A stretch of DNA of 64,000 nucleotides. Source: Streptomyces hyderabadensis. GTDB lineage: Bacteria > Actinomycetota > Actinomycetes > Streptomycetales > Streptomycetaceae. The position numbers and the translations under genes were made by a program. Positions 40,272 to 47,626 of this stretch are shown here, piece by piece (positions within the stretch are counted from its first letter, which is position 1; each line of letters starts with the position of its first letter). The stretch spans positions 62,001 to 126,000 of the forward strand of contig NZ_JAIOJZ010000004.1 in the NCBI RefSeq assembly GCF_020404845.1, given 5' to 3'. The notes below the pieces were generated by a model that saw only the letters and a list, made by a program, of their open reading frames with translations, was not told where the DNA came from and ran no database searches.

Positions 40272-40612
40272 TGCCCGGCCCCCTTTGCGGCGGAAGCCGC
40301 GTGGAGGGGACGGATCTCGGCGGCGCGGTAGGCGATGCCGTGCCGTCCCTCGTTCTCCCAGGGAACGGCGACCAGGTCCCGCACGGTGACGGGGGTGCCG
40401 ACCTGCACGCCGGACGGCTCACCGGGGACGCTCACGTTCACCACGTCCGCCGAGGTGCCGGCCATCAGGCACAGGCCCACCTGGTACAGCGTCTTGCCAG
40501 TGTCGCGGTCGACCCGCACCTGACCGGACTCACGGTTCACGAGCCGCGGAGCCGGGGGCACGGCGCAGATGATCCCCGTGTACTTCGCGGTGTCGATCGG
40601 AAGGGTTGCCAC
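40268..40612 (-). CDS. Conserved AICE protein upstream of tra
   Basis: A 114-residue soluble protein (MATLPIDTAKYTGIICAVPP...) from GTG 40612, nine bases after GAGGAG. It is rich in beta-strand-like segments (VGLCLM, VVNVSVPG, VTVRDLVAVPW), which could form a small barrel. It is translationally coupled to the FtsK-like gene. It is the first gene read leftward from the operator region at 40674-40725, so it heads the tra operon that the GntR regulator probably represses. I do not know its function. Confidence 0.75.
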   Translation of the reverse strand: MATLPIDTAKYTGIICAVPPAPRLVNRESGQVRVDRDTGKTLYQVGLCLMAGTSADVVNVSVPGEPSGVQVGTPVTVRDLVAVPWENEGRHGIAYRAAEIRPLHAASAAKGAGQ

Positions 40613-40673
40613 AGTTCTGGACTCCTCACATCTGGATGACGAGCAGCCGCAGGCGGCCCTACGGACTGCTAGA

Positions 40674-40725
40674 CCACCCGTAGTACGGGTGGCGTGGGTC
40701 CAGATTGGCGACCCGTAGTACGGGT
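40674..40725. promoter_or_regulatory. Twin palindromic operators of the AICE regulator
   Basis: The perfect 15-bp palindrome ACCCGTAGTACGGGT occurs at 40676-40690 (extended to 19 bp, 40674-40692) and again at 40711-40725. The centres are 35 bp apart. Both lie in the 213-bp region between the divergent tra operon and the GntR gene. Two identical palindromes in a divergent promoter next to a GntR gene are very likely its operators, as KorSA of pSAM2 binds its own and nearby promoters. Confidence 0.85.
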
Positions 40726-40825
40726 TGTCAACCGGGTTGGGGATGGGAGAAGCTGTCCACGATCGTGGGCAGGGCGTTCACGACAACGCACACGCCACAG
40801 AAGCCGAGGCCACGGAGGACAGGGC

Positions 40826-41566
40826 ATGCCGCCGAAGAACACGCAGCCGAAGTACCGGCAGATTGCCGACTACCTGCGCGAAGGCATCCTTGACGGCACC
40901 TTCCCCGCCGGCCAGCCGCTCCCGTCGGAGGAGGCGTTGGCCAAGCAGTTCGGTGTGACACGCCCCACAGTCCGTCAGGGACTCACCGAGCTACGGGCAT
41001 CCGGCCTGGTCGAGGCCATCATGGGCCGGGGCACGTTCGCCCGCTCCCCCCACAACCGCCCCAGCTTCACCTACCCGCGCGGCGTCCGCCGCTCGCCCGA
41101 CGGTCAGTACACCAAGGCCGACGGCATCCGCTGGAACGACGCCGAGGAGCCCACGGCAACCCGCACTGACGCCCCGCTCGCGCTCGCCGACCTGCTGCGC
41201 ATCCCGCCGGGGGAGCCACTGTTCACGTACGACGCGTTGCAGACCGCGGACCAAGGCCGCCTACGCCAACTACACCGCACCTACGTGCCGTTCTCGGTAC
41301 TCCTCGGCACCAAGTACGAGGAGACGCCCCCGCCGCCAGCTCCGCAGCTCTACAACGCTCTGGCCGAGCTGGGCCACGAGCTGCACTTCACGGAGTACGT
41401 CCGCACACGCATGCCCCTGCCGGACCAGGCCCAGGCGCTCCGGCTTGCCGACGGGGTGCCCCTGCTGCATGTTCTGCGCGTGACGCTCACCGCCGCCGAC
41501 AAGCCGCTTGCTCTGGAGGAGTTCCACCTTCCGGGGCATAACTTGGAGCTTGCGTTCCGGCTGTAA
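40826..41566 (+). CDS. GntR-family regulator with UTRA domain (KorSA-like)
   Basis: A 246-residue repressor. The GntR winged helix-turn-helix (residues ~8-75) reads KYRQIADYLREGILDGTFP...LPSEEALAKQFGVTRPTVRQGLTEL, in parts. The UTRA ligand domain occupies the rest and ends LTAADKPLALEEFHLPG. ATG 40826 is seven bases from GGAGG. It faces the tra operon across two identical 15-bp palindromes. In pSAM2 the homologous KorSA represses the pra activator and thereby replication, integration and transfer; a similar master-switch role is inferred. Its ligand is unknown. Confidence 0.9.
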   Translation: MPPKNTQPKYRQIADYLREGILDGTFPAGQPLPSEEALAKQFGVTRPTVRQGLTELRASGLVEAIMGRGTFARSPHNRPSFTYPRGVRRSPDGQYTKADGIRWNDAEEPTATRTDAPLALADLLRIPPGEPLFTYDALQTADQGRLRQLHRTYVPFSVLLGTKYEETPPPPAPQLYNALAELGHELHFTEYVRTRMPLPDQAQALRLADGVPLLHVLRVTLTAADKPLALEEFHLPGHNLELAFRL

Positions 41567-41643
41567 CGGCAGCCCCCAGCCCCAGGAGCAGCGCTGCGGT
41601 TCAGACTTTCTCTACTCCATCAAGGCGGCTCGCTTCGCTCCCC

Positions 41644-41722
41644 GCGCGCGGCACGGACGCCGGCCGGGCCTGCGCTCCAGTCTCCGCCCCGCTCCAGCCC
41701 GGCCGGCGTCCGTGCCGCGCGC
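41644..41722. repeat. 26-bp perfect inverted repeat
   Basis: Arms 41644-41669 and 41697-41722 are perfect reverse complements (beginning GCGCGCGGCACGGACGCC) separated by 27 bases. It lies in the 224-bp gap between the GntR gene and the cargo gene. It could be a terminator for the regulator transcript, or a structural site of the element such as an origin or transfer locus. Confidence 0.85.
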
Positions 41723-41790
41723 AGAGCATGCATCTGCTGGAAAGACGCAAATCATGCCGTGACGGGGCAGGAGATGTCTAAGCTGCAGCC

Positions 41791-43062
41791 ATGACGCCTG
41801 CCAACCAGTGCCCTGCACCTGCAGCACATAAGCGCCTGATGGACTGCCATGCCATGTGGCACTCTCTGGCGGACGCATACATGCAGCCAGACACTTTCCG
41901 AATGCATCTGAATTCTCTAATCCAAGGGCTGCGGAATGTAACATTCGTACTCCAGAAGCAAAAGCGCGAACTGTCGCACTTCGAAACCTGGTACACAGAA
42001 TTCCAAGAGCAGGCGCGTCGCAGCCCACTCATGCGATGGTCGGTTAATTCCAGGAACCGGATCGTCAAAGAGTCTGACCTCGAACTTCACAGTGAGGCGA
42101 AAATTCGGTGGGTGATTGATTGGCTCACCAAGGGTGAGCGCAAATTCACCTTTCCCCCTCGCATGACTTCACGGGAGATGCTTGGTGCAATCTTTTCGGA
42201 TCCAGGCAATCCGCGCGTTGGTGTCATCACCCTCACCCGGAGGTGGGTAGATAAAGCACTTCCCGATTACGAAGTCCTTCACGCCACTCGCGAGGTCTAT
42301 ATCGCCCTAAGCAGGCTACTGACCACTGCACACGAGGCTTGCCATGTGGAATCCTGCACATTCGAAACTCGCGAGCCGCCGTGCGTCACAAGTGACCTTA
42401 CCCGCGATCCCCTACGATGCATGGAAATCAACCCTGCGATCCTCCAAGAGCACATCGACTTGAACGCAGGCGTCGGAATTAAGGAAGATTTCCTTTCCGT
42501 TCCGCGAGACGAAAATGCCACCCGAAAGGCAAGGAAAAGATACGGCATTACCGAAATCGGGCAGGGAGACGCTATAGAGTTGGCCCCAAAAATCATGCAG
42601 GCGGCTCACGCCATTCTTGAGCGCGACAAAAAGCATGCCAATTTCGCTTGGTTCTTGCGGGGTGACGAGATTGTAGACGTCATGTCACCCATGTACGCAG
42701 ACCAAAACGCCAAGTATCTCACCTTTCATCGACTTGCAGATCGAGTCGAAACCCTGCGCGCGAATGGAATAATCTACCTGGCAGAGTCCTGGTACGTAAC
42801 GGATCACAAATTCGATGAACACGGTCAATTGATACCCGCCAGAGATCGAGGCAAGGATCGATTGGAGGCGCTCCAGATTTTTGGGGCCACCCGTGACGGC
42901 AGGCGCATTACATTGACTACCCCATTCTCCAGAAGTCGGTTCGGCAAAGTGCTCCTCGGCGGGACAATCACCGATTCCGACATCGAGGATATGAATTATC
43001 TTGGCCCTTTTGGTCCAATCATCGAGAGGTGGAAAACAATGGATGCCCGAGGCGAGGATTAG
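41791..43062 (+). CDS. Unknown AICE cargo protein, low G+C
   Basis: A 423-residue protein with base and codon use clearly unlike its neighbours: many A/T-ending codons and A-rich runs such as AAGCAAAAGCGCGAA, pointing to recent acquisition. The N-terminal ~110 residues form a helical block (LNSLIQGLRNVTFVLQKQK; MRWSVNSRNRIVKESDLE) of a type I recall from conserved hypothetical proteins; the RN...K pattern is faintly HEPN-like. The C-terminal block has LRANGIIYLAESWYV. There is no signal peptide or membrane helix. No good ribosome-binding site precedes ATG 41791. Cargo at the end of an AICE is often defence-related, but I assign no function. Confidence 0.75.
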   Translation: MTPANQCPAPAAHKRLMDCHAMWHSLADAYMQPDTFRMHLNSLIQGLRNVTFVLQKQKRELSHFETWYTEFQEQARRSPLMRWSVNSRNRIVKESDLELHSEAKIRWVIDWLTKGERKFTFPPRMTSREMLGAIFSDPGNPRVGVITLTRRWVDKALPDYEVLHATREVYIALSRLLTTAHEACHVESCTFETREPPCVTSDLTRDPLRCMEINPAILQEHIDLNAGVGIKEDFLSVPRDENATRKARKRYGITEIGQGDAIELAPKIMQAAHAILERDKKHANFAWFLRGDEIVDVMSPMYADQNAKYLTFHRLADRVETLRANGIIYLAESWYVTDHKFDEHGQLIPARDRGKDRLEALQIFGATRDGRRITLTTPFSRSRFGKVLLGGTITDSDIEDMNYLGPFGPIIERWKTMDARGED

Positions 43063-43118
43063 CACTGTGCTCGCAGGTTGCGGACCGAGGTAGATCGCAC
43101 CGCGCAAAAGCTTGACGG

Positions 43119-43143
43119 AGGTGCGGATCCTGCCGAGGCGCCC
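43119..43143 (+). repeat. Possible right attachment site (diverged tRNA-Arg 3' end)
   Basis: This 25-bp stretch matches the tRNA-Arg 3' end at 34807-34831 in 19 positions, with an unbroken nine-base core ATCCTGCCG, in direct orientation. An eight-base match, CCAAAGAC, follows both copies at slightly different distances. It sits right after the cargo gene, where attR is expected. The mismatches make it either an old, decayed att site or a remnant of a similar tRNA. Confidence 0.45.
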
Positions 43144-43323
43144 GCCAAAGACGCCGGATGATTGGCTTTGGCATATACCGATGACGTGCAGCGAGACCAA
43201 GCGTCGACGTCTCACGAGTAATAGGGCAGGTCGGAGTGCGGGCCCGCCATGTCGCGTCGCGCGACCTCAATATTGGCTGCGCGAGCGCATCACTGCCTGC
43301 GATTCTTCGGTCGAACAGGTGCT

Positions 43324-43965
43324 TCAGGAAGTCCAATCTCGGTAGTACTCAGCGATCTCATTCTTAGTGTCGATCATTACCCGAAGGCCGGTGTCTGCCC
43401 CATCTAGCAGGTTTGCAACCCCCAACATCACGTTGTGAAAGTTGCGGACATGGATCCTGGCGATGCCGTCGAGGGTGGAGGAGCCGTCGTTCCGAACGGG
43501 GTAGCGGAAATGCTCGGAGGTGGGGTCCATGGCATGCAGCTGCAACAACACTCGCTCGGCATTGTCCAAACTGGACTGATCGTCGCTGGGGAAAGCCCTC
43601 TCCAGGAGTGGGCGAGCCGCGCACCACAGAACGTCGATCTTGTGCGTCCTTAGAGGAACATGTGCTTCATCAAGGTACGTGCGCGCGAGTTCGATCAAGG
43701 TCTTCAGGTGCAGCTCCGCGTAGTGCCGCCAGCACATAACAAATGGATACACGAGTTGATCTTGGCTGCGGCCGCTGCTGATGATCTGGTCACAGATTGC
43801 TTCCGCTGCCTTCCAGTACCCGTTGATGTATCCAAGCCATCGATCGCGGGGCCAGTCCATGCAGGCCACAGCCCACCAGTCAGACTCCTCCCGCAAGAGG
43901 TCGGCATCGTCGCTCGGCCACGGAGCTGGATCAGAGGGCTCAGCTATCTCGTCAGAGGCATCCAT
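43324..43965 (-). CDS. HEPN-like conserved hypothetical protein
   Basis: A 213-residue soluble protein, mostly helical. The stretch LVYPFVMCWRHYAELHLKTLIE, then THKIDVLWCAARPLLERAF and EHFRYPVRNDG follows the pattern of a family of conserved hypothetical proteins I recall as HEPN-like (R-H-x2-E-L-x-LK, H-x4-LW, FRYP). HEPN domains are often RNases in toxin-antitoxin and phage-defence systems, but the RxxxxH motif needed for RNase activity is not clear here. ATG 43965 lacks a strong ribosome-binding site. It lies just outside the proposed AICE and beside a nuclease-like gene. Confidence 0.7.
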   Translation of the reverse strand: MDASDEIAEPSDPAPWPSDDADLLREESDWWAVACMDWPRDRWLGYINGYWKAAEAICDQIISSGRSQDQLVYPFVMCWRHYAELHLKTLIELARTYLDEAHVPLRTHKIDVLWCAARPLLERAFPSDDQSSLDNAERVLLQLHAMDPTSEHFRYPVRNDGSSTLDGIARIHVRNFHNVMLGVANLLDGADTGLRVMIDTKNEIAEYYRDWTS

Positions 43966-44031
43966 AGACGCCAGTGTGGTAGATGTCCGGGCCCTAATGC
44001 ATCAGATTTCGGCAGTCGTTCGCGGCGTCTC

Positions 44032-44250
44032 GTGGCGTCCGAGGTCACACGGCACGACGTCTCCGCCCCCACAGACTTCGACCAGGAGGTCGTGCAGGCT
44101 CGAACCCAAGAGATCGACGCGCAGCGTGCCGGGCCGCGGCGCGGGCCGTCGTTGCTGTGGTGGTTGAGAGCCCCGTGGAAAGTTGCCAACAGTGCTGAGC
44201 TCGCCACGCGAGCCAACGAGATTCTGGCCGGCCCTCGACTGGGCTTCTGA
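44032..44250 (+). CDS. Possible small or remnant gene
   Basis: A 72-codon frame from GTG 44032 encodes a plausible soluble sequence (TDFDQEVVQARTQEIDAQRAG ... LLWWLRAPWKVANSAELATRANEIL, in parts) with high G+C third positions on this strand. There is no clear ribosome-binding site and the frame could be the 3' end of a lost gene. The surrounding 43966-44384 stretch holds nothing else except a 6-bp hairpin (AGGGGA/TCCCCT, 44364-44380). Confidence 0.3.
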   Translation: MASEVTRHDVSAPTDFDQEVVQARTQEIDAQRAGPRRGPSLLWWLRAPWKVANSAELATRANEILAGPRLGF

Positions 44251-44384
44251 GCTTGTCGACGGCAGGTCAGGGTCCGCCTCGACGCCGGAGACGCCCTAGT
44301 TGCCCAGCGCACCACGAACGCACTAGATAGAACCCGCCCGACCGAAGAGAAGCGTGAAACATCAGGGGATGAGGTCCCCTGCTG

Positions 44385-45535
44385 CTAAGGCGTGGGGCCG
44401 TAGCGAGCTTCAAGGTCATCGAAGAACTGCCGCAGCATGGCTGGAGCATCGGGGTTGTCGGTCAGCTCGTAGCCACCGAACCGGTACACCTCATAGCCCT
44501 TGAGTCGCAGCGCCCGGTCCCGGCCACCATCTCGGCGTATAGGCGGGGCGATGCCGTCTTGCCTTCGGTGTAGTGCTGCTTGCCGTCGACCTCGATGACG
44601 ACCCGGGCGCGGCCCGGCCACATCAGTAGGAAATCCATGCGCTCGCGCTTGAGGCGGTCGCCCTTGCGGAGTTGCTGGCGTTGTTTCCGGGTGAGCGGGT
44701 CATAGTGCAGATAGACCTGAGGCAACAGCGCGGGTCGCTTCATGCCCTCCTCGCCCCGGTACCGCTCGCAGTAGGTGTTGAACAGCAGTACCTCGGCCGG
44801 GTTCTCCTGGCCGTTGTCCCGCATGGATGCCCTTAGCCGCCGGTACAGGTCGTGTCCAACCGCGCGGTCATCGGCCGAGGCGAGCCCTCGCTTGTCTCGC
44901 CACCAGGTCACGATGTCGCCCCAGGTCAGTCCCGCATCCGTCAATGGTCGGTCATACACCAAACATGAGTCCCCATGTTCGACGATCTCAATGACGTTAT
45001 TGATGGCGTCGCGCATCACCATCTCAGGTTTGTAGCCGGTTGAGGCGAAGATGATGTTCTGCATCTGACCATCAACGCCGCAGTAGCCGACCGAGGCCGA
45101 CTGGGCATCCTCTAGGGAGTCCAGTTGCTCCCAGAGCGGCCCAAACAGCTCGCTGAGGTAGCCCCGACGGGCGGCCCAGCTATAGCCCATGTCGTGCTTG
45201 CTCCAGTAGCCGTGGAAGCCAGTGAAGTCGTGGAATGGCGGCCTGAACTCAATGCCGAGACGTCGTAGAACGGCACGCAGCGCGCTCAGTACCTCGGCGA
45301 TTTCATCATCGCCGAGCTTGCATTGATTTTGGTCGGTTCCGTAGTGCAGCAACTCCTGATGAGCCAGCCGAGCAATCCCCTGTGCCGCATCGAGGTCAGT
45401 TATCCCATCCTGGTTCCCCCGCTTGACCTGTTCCACGAGCTCAGTATCCAGAACGTCATGCCACGAGCTCCAAGGGTCACCGTTCATGTCCCAAGCCGGG
45501 TCTTGCTCAATGCGGAAGAAGTCAGCAGCCTTCAA
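44385..45535 (-). pseudogene. PD-(D/E)XK-type nuclease-like protein, frameshifted near the C terminus
   Basis: The main frame (357 codons from a TTG at 45535) has an unrecognised N-terminal ~220 residues (with TGFHGYWSKHDMGYSWAARRGY). The C-terminal domain resembles DUF559/Vsr-like restriction endonucleases: RMDFLLMWPGRARVVIEVDGKQHY supplies the D...E-x-D/K catalytic pattern. After YAEMVAG the frame is lost. The adjacent frame continues it as DRALRLKGYEVYRFGGYELT...LEARYGPTP up to 44385. One missing base near 44517-44520 explains this. The catalytic residues precede the break, so a truncated product might still act. A defence role is inferred from the domain and the accessory setting. Confidence 0.75.
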
Positions 45536-45998
45536 GGCGGATTGTAGGCGGGTTCGAACTCAAGGCCGCCTCTGGCCACTTGCCCTCTGCCGTCGCCGCA
45601 CCACAAGCGCACCAGATCGAGCGGGGAACCACGGTAAAAGCAGCGGTGCCCGGCACGCGTTCGCCCAGGTCAGCGCTGGAACTTGCCACGGTGATCGCAG
45701 CTTCCCAAGCTGAGGGCTCCGGCCGTCGTCACCGGCCGGCCGTGGCCGCTTGCTCTGGTCGACGAAATATACCGACAGCGTGGCTAAGGCCGGTGGGGGT
45801 GCAGCGAGGCACGCGCGTGCGTGCTCGGTTGGCGCACCCACCGTCGTGGCGGACTGTCGTCGGCTGAGCTTCGTGCCACTGCCGTGCCAGATGCAGGGGT
45901 CAGACACGGTCAACGGGGGTGCCTAGCGGTCGAGTTCTCCGCACCCTGACGAGGTATCGAAGCCCCAGCTCAGCGGCACGATGCCCCCGCCTCTCTCC
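45536..45998. other. Non-coding accessory stretch
   Basis: I see no supportable gene in these ~460 bp between the nuclease-like gene and the IS element. The region holds a small hairpin near 45546-45571 (GGCGG/CCGCC) and mixed base composition on both strands. The open frames here have no ribosome-binding site and no protein-like composition. Confidence 0.5.
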
Positions 45999-46019
45999 TA
46001 AGACGTCGTTTCTTATGGT

Positions 46020-46610
46020 TCAGGTGAGGGCTTGAGTGGCCTGGGGAAAGCCCAGCTGGTCGAGCAGCGTACTGAAGAGGTCTTCTGCGAAGGTCTCGTG
46101 TGAGCGAAGCAGTTCTTCAATCCTGGCTGTCTCCGGCGTGACGGGGACGCCAGCAGATGCGGCCCAGGCAACGGCGCCCTCGGCGTCGGTGGGTATCTCG
46201 GCGTCGAGTTCGGCGCGCTTATGTCTGACGGCTTCGTGGAACTCTGGCGTGTCCAGCCACAGGAGTTGATCTTCGAGGTCTTCGGGCTCCTCGGCCAGAA
46301 GCCTGGCGGCTATGTCCAGGTTGAGCCACGCCTGCCAGCGCTGTCCGGTGGTGTCCAGCCCGGTCACGAGAGCGAGGGAACTGTCGGAGACGTCGGCGAC
46401 GCAGGCCGGTGCGCTGCTCCACTCAACCAGGGCGGGGAGATCCGCGTCGTCCCATGCCCCGGAATCGATCTGGAGCGTCTGCCAGCCGGCCGATCGTGAC
46501 TCCCATGTGTGCACGGTTGCCTTCAGTTCTTCGTCGAGGCTGTCGAAGACGGGAGCTTCCAGCAGGGGGCGGTTGCTGCGAGCGAAGACCAGGTGACCCG
46601 AGAATCCCAT
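46020..46610 (-). CDS. Passenger gene of the IS element, hypothetical protein
   Basis: A 196-residue acidic soluble protein (MGFSGHLVFARSNRPLLEAP...) with a strong ribosome-binding site (AAGGAGG, seven bases from ATG 46610). It contains the runs ALVEWSSAPACVADVSDSSLALVTGL and DEVFAEDLF-like SHETFAEDLFSTLLDQLGF. I recall chromosomal Streptomyces hypothetical proteins with this N terminus, but know no function. It is co-oriented with the transposase and lies entirely between the IS terminal repeats, ending one base from the left one. The setting suggests it is carried along by transposition; whether it helps the element or the host is unknown. Confidence 0.85.
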   Translation of the reverse strand: MGFSGHLVFARSNRPLLEAPVFDSLDEELKATVHTWESRSAGWQTLQIDSGAWDDADLPALVEWSSAPACVADVSDSSLALVTGLDTTGQRWQAWLNLDIAARLLAEEPEDLEDQLLWLDTPEFHEAVRHKRAELDAEIPTDAEGAVAWAASAGVPVTPETARIEELLRSHETFAEDLFSTLLDQLGFPQATQALT

Positions 46611-46697
46611 GGCGGTTCCTCCTTAGAGATGGTGAGCGCACCTTATGGGCTGCCGGTGACAACGCGAGCCTGGTCAGTATCTGGGCGGCGGCCAGGC

Positions 46698-47533
46698 TCA
46701 TCTGCTGAGACGGCGATACCCGATGAGGGCTGCGACGATGGCAACGAACGCGAGGAAGTGCTCGGCTTTGCGTTCGTAGCGGCGGTGCAGGCGGCGGCAG
46801 CCGGCCAACCAGGACACGGTTCTCTCGACTACCCAGCGGTGCCGGCCCAGCCGCTGGGAGGACTCGTGCCCCTTGCGAGCGATGCGGTGGCATATACCGC
46901 GCCCGCGAAGCCAGCGACGGAGGTGGTCGTAGTCGTAACCCTTGTCGGCGTGCAGTTTCTTGGGCCGGCGGCGCCGGGGCCCACGGCGGGACCGGACGGG
47001 CGGGATGCCGCGCACGAGAGGCTCCAGGCCCTGGCTGTCATGCATGTTCGCGCCGGAGACACCCAGGGACAGCGGCAACCCGTTCCTGTCCGTGATTAGG
47101 TGGATCTTCGATCCCAACTTGCCGCGATCGGTCGGATTCGGTCCCGTCAATGGCCCCCCTTTGCGGCCCGCCGGCTCACGGAATCGATTGCGCACCGCGA
47201 CCAGTCCAGCTCGCCTCGCACTCCGAGTTCGTCGAGAACCACGCGGTGGAGCCTCGCCCAGACCCGGTCGCGGTTCCACTGGGCGAACCTTCGGTAGACC
47301 GTCTGCCAGCTCGGGCCGAACACCGGTGGAAGCTGGCGCCATGTGCAGCCCGACGTCGCCACGAAGATGATCGCTGCCAGGGCCTCACGGTCACCTGCCC
47401 GGCGCCGGCCCCCACCCTGCGGACGCTTCACTTCAGACGGCGGCACCACTCGGCGAAACAGCACCCACAGCTGGTCCGGCACCAGCCGCTCAACGAGATC
47501 CGTCATGCACGGTTCAACGACCGATCGCGCCAT
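46698..47533 (-). CDS. IS5-family transposase (orfA/orfB, programmed -1 frameshift)
   Basis: A DDE transposase made from two overlapping frames. OrfA (47533-47147) contains the helix-turn-helix-like WRQLPPVFGPSWQTVYRRFAQW and the first catalytic Asp in CAIDSVS. It ends shortly after a slippery A3G6 run (47154-47162). OrfB, in the -1 frame, continues GGPLTGPNPTDRGKLGSK, with the second Asp in LHADKGYD and Glu in WVVERTVSWLAG, to the stop at 46698. Fusion gives about 278 residues, normal for the IS427/IS1031-like groups. The ATG start lies within the right terminal repeat. All catalytic residues are intact, so the element may be active. Confidence 0.92.
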
Positions 47534-47626
47534 AAGAAACGACGTCTAAAGCGGGTGTCGCAGGGCGGCACAGCCAGAAGGGTCGGCTCGAAATCACCAA
47601 CACAGTTGTATAGTGCGTGATTGTCG

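Larger units (their letters stand above)
34805..43143. mobile_element. Actinomycete integrative and conjugative element (AICE) at tRNA-Arg
   Basis: The gene set int, xis, rep, two small genes, a membrane peptide, FtsK-like tra, a small gene and a divergent GntR/korSA-type regulator is the standard AICE module known from pSAM2 and SLP1. The integrase stop points at the tRNA-Arg 3' end, where these elements integrate. The proposed right boundary is a diverged 25-bp copy of the tRNA 3' end at 43119-43143 (19 of 25 identical), just past a low-G+C cargo gene. The right edge is therefore tentative. With rep frameshifted the element may no longer replicate or move by itself. Confidence 0.8.
46002..47546 (-). 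mobile_element. IS5-family insertion sequence carrying a passenger gene
   Basis: The element is 1,545 bp. Perfect 17-bp terminal inverted repeats, GACGTCGTTTCTTATGG, lie at 46002-46018 and (reverse complement) 47530-47546. The trinucleotide TAA directly flanks both ends (45999-46001 and 47547-47549), matching the 3-bp TNA duplications made by part of the IS5 family. The transposase occupies only the right ~840 bp. The left ~600 bp encode an unrelated 196-residue protein whose stop codon is one base from the left repeat. A normal member of this group is only ~850-900 bp, so the passenger is an addition. Confidence 0.88.

Noticed and set aside
45547..45571. GGGTTCGAACTC resembling a tRNA T-loop or att site
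   Set aside because: Only the T-loop consensus matches; there is no acceptor or anticodon stem, and the following bases do not match the tRNA-Arg 3' end.
45560..45913. 117-codon minus-strand frame before the IS element
   Set aside because: It has no ribosome-binding site, biased low-complexity composition and no similarity to any pattern I know.
47147..47162. Transposase frame break as a pseudogene
   Set aside because: The break follows an A3G6 slippery run and both halves are complete with all DDE residues, so programmed -1 frameshifting is the better explanation.
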